Origin: Aphrophora alni
Lineage: Eukaryota > Arthropoda > Insecta > Hemiptera > Aphrophoridae
NCBI GenBank assembly: GCA_963513935.1
Contig: OY740768.1
Coordinates: forward strand, 22,443,177 to 22,507,176
Direction of reading: 5' to 3'
DNA length: 64,000 nucleotides
The notes under the pieces were generated by a model. That model was not told where the DNA came from and made no database searches. It saw only the letters and a program-made list of their open reading frames with translations. Below are positions 35,893 to 48,020 of the stretch, in pieces. Both the position numbers and the translations under genes were made by a program. Each line of letters opens with the position of its first letter. Position 1 is the first letter of the stretch.

Positions 35893-36430
35893 TAATGGAC
35901 AAATAAACTCTCGTAACAGTTGAACCTATAATTCGTGACGCCTAAATCACCTCTTGGCAAGATGTCGGATTTTTTCTTGTATTTATTAGACTGAACTTTT
36001 GGTGTACTCTAGAGACGTCTTGAGAGTTGTGAAGTTAAGAGTTTTGTTTTCATAGTCTAACTTATTACCAAATTGACAATCCATAGATATAGAAACAGTC
36101 TGGAAATATAAAAAAACTGTGTTGCCAGATGCAAGTTTTTTATTCAACTGTAATATAGTATGATTTGACAGGTCTCTATTTTATTGTAAGCGAAGGGATT
36201 ATTATCAATAATTTTTCCCCATCCTCAACCCCTTATTTCAGATATCGTGTGGTGTATTAAGGGCTGGAATGATAAAATTGTTGTGCAGTCAAGCGTAATC
36301 TTTCTAATACGTGAACACGCTAATTATATCGTAAAATATTTAATATTAAACTTCAGCAATAAAAATGGAATATATTTGCACAATTTCATTTTATAAGGAA
36401 CATGATTAAAGTATTTAGGGTTCATGTTAG
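35893..36430 (+). repeat. Family D repeat, copy 4
   Basis: AACTCTCGTAACAGTTG, ACCTATAATTCGTGACG, AGAGTTTTGTTTTCATAGTC, ATATGATTTGACAGGTC and TTGTTGTGCAGTCAAGCG. The TATA-like box is degraded to TATAATT. Confidence 0.65.
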
Positions 36431-37530
36431 TATACGACAAGGATAATTTAATTAACATTGTGACTTATCCGTTAATATAGAGCTAAACTTATAAAATGTA
36501 AACTTTTTTTTTTAATTTAACGAGAACCCCATATTATACGATGCAGTTTTTATATGCTTTCCAAAATTGTTAGACGACAATTAACATTTATTTCGTATAT
36601 AAAATTGATTACTTTCCATAAATCCATCTAAGATTAAATAAATAAAAAGCCGGAGGATATCAAAAAAGTATCGTCTCTACGAACCAAACCTTAAACCAAT
36701 TTCAGAAGAATTTTCGCTGTTTTCTTTTGAGTTATGTAGTGCATTCCGAAAATATTTTTCGTATCGTCTAAAAACTGAAAACCACTAACAAATTTCGCAA
36801 AATCTTGATAAGGGGAGAGAATAAATACCCTTCTATATCTACTTATTTTTCTCCCATAAGAAATACATCATATAAAATACAGGTATTTAAAATTTACATT
36901 CCTTTTTAATTTTTTTTAATTTTTTTTTTTTTTTGTTTTTTTAATCTTCGATTTTTATGATGTAACCGATTCTCAACTCTTATTTGAATTTAACGTTATA
37001 ATTTGTATTCATTTATACCGAAAAAAAAAAGAAGTGGAAAAGACTTTTATTAGTATGATTAATTTTTTTTTCTATTATCATCGTATACAATGGGACTTTT
37101 TCTTCTCTTAGATGTAAATGCAATGCTATTTGTTACTGATATAGATTGGAGGTGCCAATGGTTGATATAGAGGTAGCCCATTAGAGATGAAATCTGATGA
37201 TCAAAAATTCGATTTTGGGTTATTTTATTTTTATAATTATAAGTAAAATTGAGACTTTATTTTATTATATGAAAATTAAGCAACATTACTGTTTTTAATT
37301 TACACATCTATCTGTCTCCTTTTTAAGGTAGGGAAAAAATCAGAAACGAAATATATTTGTTTTATGATTGCCTTTACTGTCAATTTTTTATTTATAAAAT
37401 TTTTTAACTATTAAAATTCTGTAGTTTTTCAGGTAAAATTATATTCTTTATACAAAGCACTAGAAAATATATAGTGAAAGAGACGTTTATAACATATTTG
37501 TACATTATATTTCAACACAATTTTGAAGGT
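36430..37530. other. AT-rich non-coding DNA
   Basis: Nothing recognised beyond T-rich runs near 36,900-36,945. Confidence 0.45.
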
Positions 37531-37569
37531 CTCTATATTTCGCTACATCATTGTGACAGCATCATCAGG
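37530..37569 (-). ncRNA. Hammerhead-like motif (HH5) beside LINE relic
   Basis: Read on minus: CTGATGA (exact), a GCT/AGC helix II with inner TCA/TGA pairing, GAAA, TATA, then GA. It starts about 15 nt after the presumed stop of the LINE reverse-transcriptase relic just upstream on the same strand. The dinucleotide at the cleavage position is GA rather than UH, so this copy may be dead. The association with the LINE 3' end is worth testing. Confidence 0.4.
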
Positions 37570-38115
37570 GTTTACATTTTATTCTTTGACTCCACTGAGG
37601 CCCACAGGGTATCCAAAAAACACGTCATCTAAATATATTCTGCGCTAAGTACTTGACTTCTGCATTGCAGACTTATGATATTTTTCCAAAGAGAGGTCTT
37701 TGTCATATATGTCTGGGTCGACACCTCTGTTACCTTGAAGGTTCCAGCAGGTATCTCTGCAGTTAATGTACATTTCCATCTTCGTAGTTTAAATTCGACT
37801 AACATTGTCATTACTTGATTACTGCCAAATATCTTATGTGTGAGAGGAAAAGTCTCAAAATAATTTGTAGGCAATGGTTGATAAATGTCTGATGCTTTTG
37901 AGCAAGGGTGTTTTTCCCTGATTTTTCATCTGCATAAAAAAAAAAAAAAAGAAAAGATTTTATATTCGAAGAGGAAGAATCACGGGATCTACACAACTTA
38001 TTTAAAAAGCCGAAAGCTTTTCTAATTTTTTGTAACATGTTTGCGCTATCCGCTTCAGTAACATCAACTTCTGTACGTGCTGATATACTGCCCAAGTACG
38101 TATACTCTATGACAT
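37570..38115 (-). pseudogene. RTE-like LINE reverse-transcriptase C-terminus, frameshifted
   Basis: On minus, reading from about 38,115: VIEYTYLGSI (typical YLGS motif after the RT core), then ANMLQKIRKAFGFLNKLCRS (38,000-38,045; cf. RIxKAxxAFxxLxxIWRS), an A/T-run interruption at 37,936-37,952, QKHQTFINHCLQIIL (37,855-37,900; cf. KLQTFVNKCLRRIL), and LVEFKLRRWK (37,775-37,805; cf. IKxRRWxWIGH). At least two frame changes separate them. No catalytic YADD is included, as the fragment begins downstream of it. The 81-aa and 94-aa minus ORFs here are its pieces. Clade (RTE-like) is inferred from the motif series. Confidence 0.75.
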
Positions 38116-38427
38116 CACTGATCTCTTCACTCTTAATTAATTAAGAAAGAGGTTATTTTGTGTTTTAACGCTTTACTATAATTGTTTTATTCGCAATTTA
38201 CAAGAAACTTATTTAATCTCGTCATTCCGCTGGGAATAGATTAGTTCAGCAGATTTAAAAACTACCTCAGTTAGTTATGGAGGGTTACGAGGGTGCTTAG
38301 CCTCCTGTCACTGCCCTCAAAAGGTTCTTTTGTGACTACAATAAAAAAACTACCTTCTGCTGTAATTGAGTAGTAAAAGCCAATATTTCGTTAACAAAAC
38401 TACATAAATGCACTGCAAATATTCCAC

Positions 38428-38590
38428 AAAGAAATTATTTTGATTCGGTTTACATCAGACGATTTGAGTAGACAGAATCCGAACTACTGAAACCCATTAA
38501 TTATTCCCTCTGCAGGTTCGAAGAATTTAATCTATCTAAAAAAGAGTGCATAATATCCTCTCTCGTTCTTATCTCCCCTCTCTATTTGAT
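38428..38590 (+). repeat. Family I repeat, copy 1
   Basis: Matches 53,203-53,345: CAAAGAAATT, TTTACATCA, CCATTAATTATT-like, CCTCTG.A, AAGAATTTAATCTAT and CATAATATCCTCTCT-like. Lies 2.5 kb after family D copy 4, as its partner lies 2.5 kb after family D copy 5. Confidence 0.6.
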
Positions 38591-38959
38591 TAGAATTCCT
38601 GAATCGAAATATTTATAAAACCAGACACATTTCATTTCATGTAAAACAATGTAAATCATATTTAAATATATTATAAATTTAATATAAATCAGAAATATAG
38701 TAACCAATTTTATAATAGTAAAAATTATCTAAAAAAATCAATTAATATTCCTTTCGTCCCATTGTTTTTTAACACCAGGTCATGAAATTATTGTAACAAT
38801 TACGAAAATTACATAACAATGGCGTTATGTTTTAATAACAAGTAGAAGAGAATCCAAATCTATGGGTTTTCACATAAAAATAAAATGTTTACATAAAAAC
38901 TACATTCCTAAAACAAAAAAGGAATTATTATATTTATTATTATAAAGCAGGCAATATGT

Positions 38960-39320
38960 ATCCAGCACTTAATCTCGTCCAGCAAAAAAACAACTTTGCG
39001 GTGTTTAAACAGGAATTATTTAATTAAAAAAGAGTTTTATATTTAACCCTTATTTAGTGTAAACGGTTCCCTGTGGAATATGAAATAATGACAAAAGCCT
39101 TTTATTTTTTGCTGCGTAACCTTAAACAAACACTGATATACGCACGCATGTGTACGACAGTTGGATGTTGATGCAGACTTAGAAAAAACTCAGCCTATTT
39201 ATAAAAGTTCCGCTCCAGGAATTAACGGTAATTACATAGACTTTAACCGAACTTCCAACTCTAACCTCTAGAGGTGCCATCTATATAGATTATACTTACC
39301 CATCCAAACCAAGTATACAT
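38960..39320 (-). repeat. Family A repeat, inverted copy 6
   Basis: On minus: CCTG-gag-CGGA stem (39,209-39,219), 5 nt, TATAAATAGGC, then GTCATTATTTCATATTCC and GTTTAAACACCGCAAAG. The stem has one mismatch and one wobble. Family P follows in the same relative orientation, at 39,890-41,110 on minus. Confidence 0.6.
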
Positions 39321-39483
39321 TTAAATTTACTCGTTGAAATATCCTAGTTAAACACACCATTATTTTAGTATTTTAAAACTCATAATTTTGACAAACTTCC
39401 GGGTATTACTATCTCTATTTGCTATTTATGTGTATGTTTTATATTAAATGTTGAGCTTGACTTATGAGAAAAATTATACAGTA

Positions 39484-39725
39484 TAACAAACACACAGAAC
39501 ACAATTCTCATAAAAAAATACGCCTAAGTATCAGACGCGTTTCAACGACAAGGTCATCCTCTTCAGTTATACACGAGCTACACCAATCAAACTATAACAG
39601 ATTATAATCTCAGTTATAGTTTGATTGGTGTAGCTCGTGTATCACTGAAGAGGACGACCTTGTCGTTGAATCGCGTCTGATACTTAGGCGTATTTTTTTA
39701 TGAGAATTGTGTTCTGTGTTTGTTA
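39484..39725. mobile_element. Near-perfect palindrome with hammerhead-like motifs (HH6)
   Basis: Arms 39,484-39,598 and 39,613-39,725 are inverted copies with few differences and a 14-nt spacer. Each arm holds a hammerhead-like core: minus strand 39,533-39,566 has CTGAAGA, a helix II (GATGAC/GTCGTT), GAAA, CGCG, TC; plus strand 39,645-39,677 has CTGAAGA, GACGAC/GTCGTT, GAAT (one change), CGCG, TC. Flanks share GAACACA and ATGAGAATT. Probably a head-to-head pair of Penelope-like terminal sequences. Each core would need a partner to form helix III. Confidence 0.65.
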
Positions 39726-39889
39726 TTTTGTATGTTATGTTTATTTTAATTTACTATGAATTTATAACAAAATGTATTTCCTATTTGAAACCTTTTTTAA
39801 TTGTCTAATTGTTAAAAAAACACATCCCTTCAATTCATCATAACAGTTTCCATTTGAGATACATTTCTTTATATTACTTAGCAATTTAT

Positions 39890-41110
39890 TGTCATTCTTT
39901 CTATAACTTGTGTCCATGCCATTTTCTCTACGTCACAATTCTTTAGTTTTCTTTCTCTTCTTCTAAAAGAACACTTTTTCCTTTCCTTTTCAAAACTTGT
40001 TCAAAAAAGTTAAAAGTTATCTTTCGGTAGTTATGTTTTTAACTATCCTTTCTCTTTAAAATAGGTCCTCTTTAATTCAATTTAATTGTTGTTTTTTCTT
40101 TTTTTATAAAATAATTATCAACTGTAAATTTCAAAATTTCTCTCATTTATTCCCTCGTATTGACACGAGTCTCTGTTTTGCTTTTCAACTCCTCTTCAAA
40201 TAATAACAAGCTTCCTTTCTTTTGTTACTTTAAAAACTTTCAATGAATCTTTTGTTATTTTCCATCGGTAAACACCTTCCAGTCATCGCTTGTTTTATTT
40301 TATTTCTGAAGCCTTACATTTTATTTTCATTTCAAAACATCAGCCTTCACTTTATTTTTCGACTTTCAACTATTTTATATTCTAAGTTTTCCATTTCATT
40401 TTAAAACATCATTTGAACAATGTATTTATTTTCATAACTATTGTTGCTTTTTATTACGATCCATTAATAGAAATTGTTTCCTTCCCTTTAATATCAATTT
40501 ATAACACAAAATCTGAAATGTAATTCTGATAATCTCCAATAAAAATGTGTTGGTAATTAGTTTGTTAAAATATAATATTAAAGTTCTAGTAATAGGTGAT
40601 AAACATATGTTCATCATGATGTCATTGTAAAAAAAGGTAAACATTGGGTATAAAAAAAAGAAATAGAAATGTTATAACACCACCCTTTCCCTAAAATAAT
40701 GTATTTTAAGTAATAATTTCCCCTCGATTTACGAGTTTCCCCAAGTCAGTTTAAAATTTTCTCAAGGTCGTATTTTATTTCTCTACTCTAAATGTTTCTC
40801 TTTAATTCAATTGTTTCTTTCTTTCTTTTTTTTTTTATTTTACTTTTTATTATTTTGAAAACAATTCCAGTGTTTCTTTCTACCAGTGAAAATGTTTTCC
40901 TTTCGACTCTACACTTCCTTTATTATATTTCTTAAGATTTACATTTTATTTTTTATTTCAAAACAACAAGGAATTCATAAAATATTCCTTTACATTTCCC
41001 GAATCTTTCCTATATTTTACAAATCTTCAGTTTAATTTATAATTATTTTCCATCTCATGACTCATTACTTTATTTCAGAACCTTCCTTTAATTTTAATTC
41101 AACAAACATT
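39890..41110 (-). repeat. Purine-rich segment (family P), inverted copy
   Basis: The plus strand is dominated by T and C (minus is A/G-rich). On minus it repeats the family P words AAGTTTTGAAA, ATAAATTAA and GGAAAGGAA. The 68-aa minus ORF at 40,438-40,644 is compositional. Confidence 0.5.
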
Positions 41111-42035
41111 TTATATATTTTCTAGTCCTGTTTGCAATGGATGCTCTCTAGGCGCTAATTCCTTCGCCAAACTTAAGTGTTAAATTAAAAATCAGTATTA
41201 CATAATATATACAGTAATAATACCCCGCCATGCGAGTTGTCAAAGTACATGCAAAAGCAAAGTGAATAAAATCGTGAGGTGGACACTCAAAAGCATTGAA
41301 ATCTTGAGTGTCCATATGTGTAAACACATTTTTAAACTTACTTACTTTAACAGTAAACGGTTTGATATGACGTGAAACTATTTTTGTTTAATTCTGGGCA
41401 CATACAGATAAACGATTTTACAGTTCACCCAGATGAAATAACAAAATAAAACAGATATAAACTACACGGGTATGGTGTATAATATTTTGTAAAAATGTAA
41501 TCATTGCTTCTTTTCTAAATGCAATCATGATAGGGGATAAAACATATTGAAACTAAATAACAAGGTAAACTAATTAAAATATTTTATCTTTCTCATTGTT
41601 CTAAATTTAGAAACAATACAATCGATGCTAAGAGAAATACCCTATACCGGATAACAGTATAATTGTACCACTTGAATATTGTTGTTTCTGTGGGAAAGTT
41701 TTTGCAATGTTTTATAATCTTGATTGCAAGCGTAAAATATACCTCATATACTTTTTACTGAAATTGTTTGACATATAAATATAGTAGGCTATCTCCTAAA
41801 ACAAAAGTAAGTAAAATAGTATTAGGAATTATGTGACAAAGTATTTGTATTTACCTTAATTACTTCTTTTGAAAACTTCTCTAAAATTAAACATTAAATT
41901 AATGGAAATTGTAAAGTAGTCGAGTAAATAAAACGTGATGAAATAGGTCTCGCATAATTATAATTATATTGCTTAATAAACATCATTTTTAAATGAAATA
42001 TTGCTGTAATTATTCTTATTGTGGAATTCCAATAA
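41110..42035. other. AT-rich non-coding DNA
   Basis: Nothing recognised; 41,600-41,690 has weak similarity to the region upstream of family J copy 1. Confidence 0.4.
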
Positions 42036-42350
42036 ATATAATCTGTCCATGATTTTATAATCGTACTAAAGAACTCTTCATCATTTCAAAGAGGAACATC
42101 AAAAATCCTCTTTTATCGCTTTAATATCCGCTTAGCTACTTTAGAATTGCTTCGATAGCTTAGTTATTGCTTAGAAATGAGTAAAAGAAAATCCTATTAA
42201 AATCTTTTCAATTAAATACCCTGATTTAACGTCACAATACCTTATACAGTAGACAGTGTTTATGTTGAGAACCATACAAACCTAGTTATTAATGCTATGA
42301 TTATTGCTGATGTCATCTGTGCATACGTCGACTGAACATATACATTACTT
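42035..42350 (+). repeat. Family J repeat, copy 2
   Basis: ATAATCTGTCCATG, CATTTCAAAGAGG, CTTTTATCGCTTTAATATC, ACAGTAGACAGTGTTTATG and GATGTCATCTGTGC in the same order as copy 1. Confidence 0.6.
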
Positions 42351-43290
42351 AAATTATTATTATGGCACAACCTGGTTGTACCTTCTCCAAATTTTAACTA
42401 TTTCAAATAATATTTACCTTCCAAATATTTATCCAGTCAGCCTAGTTCAATATCCTTCGTAAGGATTAGAACCTGCATTTATAGATTTCTTTCACTTATA
42501 AAGAACCAGACGGGTCAAAGATTAGGATTCTTTTTGCTCATATACCTTACTCTACAAAAATATGATTTGCAGTCTGCATTATGAACTACTATGGACTAGA
42601 CGGGCGATATGGTAATTCTTAAATGGTCCATATTAAGTTACAAAGGTTAAAGTAAACTTACACTGGTTATGCATACTCAGGGAGACTACACACCCCATAG
42701 ATCTTTTTTCTGGGGTATCATATGGATTTCTCCATCAGTTAAGGGTTTCTGACCTCACACCCAATTTCTTCTGATAGTTCTAATTTGCCCCAAAGCAGGT
42801 CCTAAGCCTATGAGTAACCCTTCTCATTCTCCTCAGACACTCAATACAACGCTAATCGATGTTCGAGAGTTTTAAATAAATTCAGGTAGCGTTATAATTC
42901 ATATGAAGTCATTCTATTATTCATTTTATAATAGAATTTACCAAAATATCTTCGTTTCGTAATAGCACAGAAACAGCTGTACGTTGAGATCCTACTTTCC
43001 AGGTTTAAAGCGCCTACGGAAACCCTACAACAACAGACTGATAACCTTAAAATGTTTCCCTCCATGTGCTCCAACATCTGCAAAGAATAACGGATGGCTG
43101 ACTGTTTACAGGAAGCCCTTAATAATCCCTTTAGTGAAAACTGTAGAACCGTAGGAAAATTGGTAGAAAAGTTTTGAACCAGTTCTCATGATATCTGAAA
43201 TCATGGTTGGTAAGTTTTGTTTTCAGAAACACTTTAATGTCACCAGAGATGACAAAGCTAAGTAAACTAACATCAATGCATTACCAACAA
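42350..43290. other. Unassigned, GC-richer stretch leading into LINE relic
   Basis: Less AT-rich than its surroundings, with CCAGACGGGTCAAAG and CTCATTCTCCTCAGAC. It may be upstream LINE sequence, but no reverse-transcriptase motif could be read. Confidence 0.3.
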
Positions 43291-44031
43291 AAAGTCTGTT
43301 ATGATTCACTGACGGATCCAAAACTGGGCAAGGTACAGGTGTTGGCATTTATGAGGTAAGACTGAGATGAAATTCAGGATTATTTATGCAGCTTCAGTAC
43401 AGTGTTCCAAGCTAAAAGCTTGACACTTCTAGTATGCATTCAGGTTAACCTTGTATTGGAGGAATCAGAATATTTATCTTTATTTAGACTACCGTGCAGC
43501 GCTTCTAGCATATCTGGGACCAGGGTTTCACTGGTAACAAGTGCTAAACTCCTTCCAAAGAAGGGCATCGCAATATCACTTATAGTTCCATAACCAGTTT
43601 GTGAAATATCACAGAGTAAGGTCAGAACTTCGGTATTAAGCTGGGGGGAAACAACTCACTCTATTCATTGGAACGCATTTGGCGAACAACGTCATGCGAA
43701 GAAACTGCTTGACAGTCCAGATAGCGGACTTACGAAAAGACTTCTACTCCTGGGGAAGCATAAAAAGTGTAAATTTCTACTAAGAAAACGATCATTTCGC
43801 TTATGTGGCATGCAGGAGGACATTGAATGTGAACAAGGAGACAGAGTCGAACAAGAGGCCCTGCTAGTATCAGGTTAAACTGGAAATCGTGGGAATTATT
43901 CTTAGGTCAGTGAAAAGACTAGTTGTAGGTATCTAACATTACAAGCTAGGGAGCGCAATAAGCCGGGTGATGAGGGTGATGTATGATCGGCATATACAAC
44001 TCGGCCATTCCAAAACAAAAACAAACAAACG
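43290..44031 (+). pseudogene. LINE RNase H and C-terminus with 3' tail
   Basis: FTDGSK (43,305-43,322; RNase H motif with catalytic Asp), then, after a one-base frame shift, TGQGTGVGIY. Downstream STVFQAK.L (about 43,393-43,425; typical VFQAEV.A helix), GPGFHW (like WVPGHxG), PVCEISQ near 43,600, and AKKLLDSPDSGLTKRLLLLG (43,695-43,755), the post-RNase H conserved tail, ending with FRLCGMQEDIECE...VEQEALL. An AAAACAAAAACAAACAAACG run closes the element at 44,011-44,031. Frames change repeatedly, so it is a dead copy. Layout fits I/Jockey/R1-like LINEs that keep RNase H. The RT is missing. Confidence 0.8.
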
Positions 44032-45390
44032 TATAGCACTAAGAACTTATTTACTTTTCTAACTTCCACCTTACACATCTTTTTAAATTAGAACACGAAC
44101 ACTAGTTGTGATTTTCTTTCAATCCACGGGATCTCCTATTAAATTCAATATAGTCTAAAAATGAGTTGTCCACAATTTTTTTTTTTTATCCTGTTTTATG
44201 CTATGCTTAAAAGGAAATGGTTAATACAGTATACAAAATGTCTATAAAAAGACAAATGCAGTAGACTTAATTAAACGAATAGATCATTTAATACTTTAAG
44301 TAATATTTATAAGTGATAATATTATAAGATGAGTAATATTATTATTATGTATTTGTTGAAACGTCAAGTAATATTTTTTTTTTTATTTTACAGGTAAGGC
44401 GCTTACAGATGTTTTGAAGTTTTAATGTATTGGCGATAATCAAGTAAGTTTTACGACTTATTAATAGTGTATAAGCTTTACACACAGAACATTGCGTAAA
44501 TCCACGTTGTTCTTTATTTTCTTTTTAGTTAATACATTTTGGAAGTTCTTCAATTTCTTTAAAAAAAGATTTATTATTTTTTTAACTTTATTTTTCACAA
44601 TTGCTTTCTTGTTATTTTTTATGATATTGTTGTTTAGTAGAAAAACCTCTCAGTGTAAATAAAAAGTGCATAAGTCTTAGTGTTGGTCAAGAGAGATCTA
44701 AAAGTAAAGATGAAAGAGAAAATCTAATTACAAGACTACTTGAAGAAAGGCCTAAATCCAGCTAGGGTATCTCGGGAATGATACACTCGAACTCACCATA
44801 AGTGAGCATTTATTTTGAAATGTGGTTCTATTCAACAGAAACACATTAAACATTTTTCGGATTGTCTTTAGATCGATTTTTTGATACCTAACTGTCTGAC
44901 CTGTCTATGATACGTTTATTGGTTACACATTCAAGTTTCACAGGCGCTTTTACTTGAAGTACTATTTTTATTTATATATTTTTTTTTTACAATGCTATTC
45001 CACTGTAGTTGATTTGCTGTAAACTCCGACCCTCCTTCTCCTTCAACGGTTCCAGATCCATAACAATGAAGCTTTATATAAGCTATACGAGGGAATGCGT
45101 AGATCTGCCCTCTTCTATTACACTTCCCTTTTAAGACTTAAAAGGATATGATCCTCGTAATTCGTCTTCACCTGTAGTTGTATCTCATGGTCATTACATG
45201 AATATAGGATTCGTAACTGAGGATGATGGTGTGGAGTCCATTAGTTACTCCTCCACATTCTCGAACACTTTATGTTGTGAGAAGGCAATCTTGGCCTCTG
45301 CTATGATGCTAGCCTAACAAGTTTTCAAGTACCCACTGAATAAGAACAGCTGAGATACATAGAGATACATAAAGTTTTTAATCTGTAAAA
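44031..45390. other. Unassigned region with GC-richer island
   Basis: Starts AT-rich. A GC-richer island lies at 44,990-45,360 with no motif recognised on either strand. It might be a fragment of an unrecognised element. Confidence 0.3.
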
Positions 45391-45690
45391 ACTTTATATT
45401 CTGTTTTTTTTGTAAAATGGTGCTAAAGACCTGAATCATTTCAAAGCCGTAAGAGTCAAAAATAAAATCTATTTGTGTGCTATTTTCGCTTTAAATAACC
45501 GTTATTTGAAATTTAATACAAAATCCTATTAAAGTATTTTTCAATTAAAGATAATGATTTAACATCAGCTGGTCTAGTGGTCTCATCATCATTATACAGT
45601 AGATCGAGTTTATCTTGTCCGTTATATAAACCTACTTATTGAGGTTAGTATTGTTGCTAATGTCATGTGTGTTTATTATATCGGCTAATC
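45390..45690 (+). repeat. Family J repeat, copy 3
   Basis: CATTTCAAAGCCG, GTGCTATTTTCGCTTTAAAT, AATCCTATTAAAGTATTTT, ATACAGTAGATCGAGTTTAT and AATGTCATGTGTGTTTATTA. Lies about 14.9 kb from copy 1. Confidence 0.65.
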
Positions 45691-45699
45691 ATAAACGTT

Positions 45700-46313
45700 A
45701 TTTATCTAAAACAAGTCAACAACAACTCATCTAGTATGTATACAAACTACAAAAGCTAGTTCATTAGGCCATCGTCATAACTGCCTACCTGGTCATGGAA
45801 AACAAATCATTAGTCAGAATTACTTAATCTTCTAACAGCGTATATAACTATTTCAGTAACAGCTTTTCGCCAATAGTGAGCTTCGAAGCTGTATCAATCT
45901 AAAAAGCCTGAAATCCTCTCCTTTCAGAATTATAAAGGCTACTTGTCTAATACTTCGTTTGTAAAAAAATAATTATACATCAGCGATTTAAAATATTTGT
46001 TAAGTAGTTTTGTAAAAGGGGGAGAGAAGGTATGAAATAAAACGTAATTCCAGTTAATTTGATAGATTAAATTTTTTATGACGACAAAAATAATTTAATC
46101 ACTGACCTTGTGTATATTATTTCTTTCATAAGATATGGTTTAAACATCTATGTTTTTCAGATATTGATTGTGTGATAGTAATTAACAAACAGTTTTTAAA
46201 TCTCTTTTCCCCACTATTGTGTATAAATATTAATTTTTTTTTCTTTTTGCAAATATTATTATTAGTCACTATTTTCGTATAGAAAATATTACTATAACTT
46301 TCAAAATAATAAA

Positions 46314-46357
<44 letters not shown>

Positions 46358-47249
46358 CTTTATAACAAATGGTGCATTGATCTTATCCAGAGATATTTCA
46401 TTTGAACCCAAAATTAGGTCTTGGAAAAAACTAATACCTACCAATATGAACTAATAAAAATTCAGTGATATTGGAATAATGTAAATTTTCAAATTTACAA
46501 TCCGGTGGAAACAGGAAACTCATCGATAGACCTATGTTTTTTCTAGGTGTTTACTTCTTCCCGTTTGTCTTACTTTATTGTTCTGTTTAAATTCGGTTCG
46601 TGTAATTATCATTTATTACTCCTATCCCTTAATATTTATTACCGTATTAAAAACATAAAAGGAGGGAAATCAACGTAATTTTATTTAAAGCATTGAAATA
46701 TTGAAAGAATAAAAATTTTAAAATAATTAATTGAGACAATTCATTTAAAATTGTAGCCATGAGACCATCGAGAATCTGGAACTAGACTTGAGATTGAACA
46801 AGACAGATGAAATCGAGACAGAGAATGGATATTTGAAAGAGACAGACAGAGACGTAACAAAGTCTCGTCTATAGTAGATGTCGTACATCACTATTTCTAT
46901 GCGTGTACTTATGTAGGTGAACATTTTTATATTCAAAAGATAACCGATAATGAATTTGATTTTATCAAGTTTATTATCTATTGATAGGATATAAAATTAA
47001 ACCAAACTGAAATTATCAAATGTTAGCCAAAACTAAGCTAGTTTTACAATAGTAGATAAATTCACACTCATATAATTTCTTAAATGGTAATTAAAGACAT
47101 TTTTAATGTAATAAAAAACATTAATGATAATTAAAATTGGTAATCTAGAGCAAACTGGATATACTTATCAATAACAACTGTTTATTATGTCAACTTACAA
47201 CCAGAAATCCTTTCAAATTTTTCTTTAAATTAAAACCTTAATTTTACAA
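45700..47249. other. AT-rich non-coding DNA with (AT)n tract
   Basis: (AT)n of about 40 bp at 46,316-46,355. Nothing else recognised. Confidence 0.5.
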
Positions 47250-47283
47250 TACGTGTTTCGGACATTATTTGTCCTTCTTCAGG
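47250..47283 (-). ncRNA. Hammerhead-like motif (HH7)
   Basis: On minus: CTGAAGA, A, helix II GGAC-aaataat-GTCC (4 bp, perfect), GAAA, CACG, TA. Both core boxes are intact. Helix III (CACG) is only partly self-complementary (CACGTG would be perfect), so partner pairing is weak. Flanking sequence is not obviously part of any other family. Confidence 0.5.
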
Positions 47284-47824
47284 TGATTAAAAATACGCAA
47301 TTACCAACAATCAACACGAAAAACAAACAATACAACAACATTCATACAACTCGTTTATAAATAATAATGTTGTCTATGCATGTGTCCCTGCCAGCGTTAT
47401 ATAGTGCACTGCGTTTAAAACTTTAACACTATTCTAAGCACAATAAATTCATTCCCAGTGGATTTAATATGTTTCTTAACAGAATATATAGCCTAAAAAG
47501 ACTTATATATTACAGTAAATAATAATAAATATGTTTGATATCTCAAAAGAAACATTTTAAATAGTTATTAATAACGAAAAACACGTACGGATGATGAAAT
47601 GTAGCTGGAAACAGTATCGATATTAACAGATGAGTAAATATATACAGTAGAATTGAATATATAATTACTTGCGATATAATTGCCAATTGACTTATGTTTG
47701 TGTTGCCATTAATAGTCAATAATATCTATGTAATAGCTTCTCAATTAAACCAATTATATTACACAGCATATGACGTTTTCCTTGTCAACAGTTTCCAACT
47801 CATGATCAGCTATTTAGAAGATAG

Positions 47825-48020
47825 TCGGCCATATTGTGGGACAAACACTGTATGTAACTAGACACGAACAATTAAACTGTTTGCGTCTTTACACTTCACT
47901 GAATTAATCATGTCACTGGTACAGTATATATGTTACAATGTATGCATACAAGAAAGCTACTGAATACCCGTGTATTAAAATCTCTATATATTTTGTTGTA
48001 TTATTTCCTCATTTGGTAAA
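47825..48020 (+). repeat. Family E repeat, copy 3
   Basis: GGCCATATTGTGGGACAAAC, GAACAATTAAACTGTTTGCG, GAAAGCTACTGAATACCCGT and TATTAAAATCTCTATAT; reading frames are broken. Confidence 0.65.
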
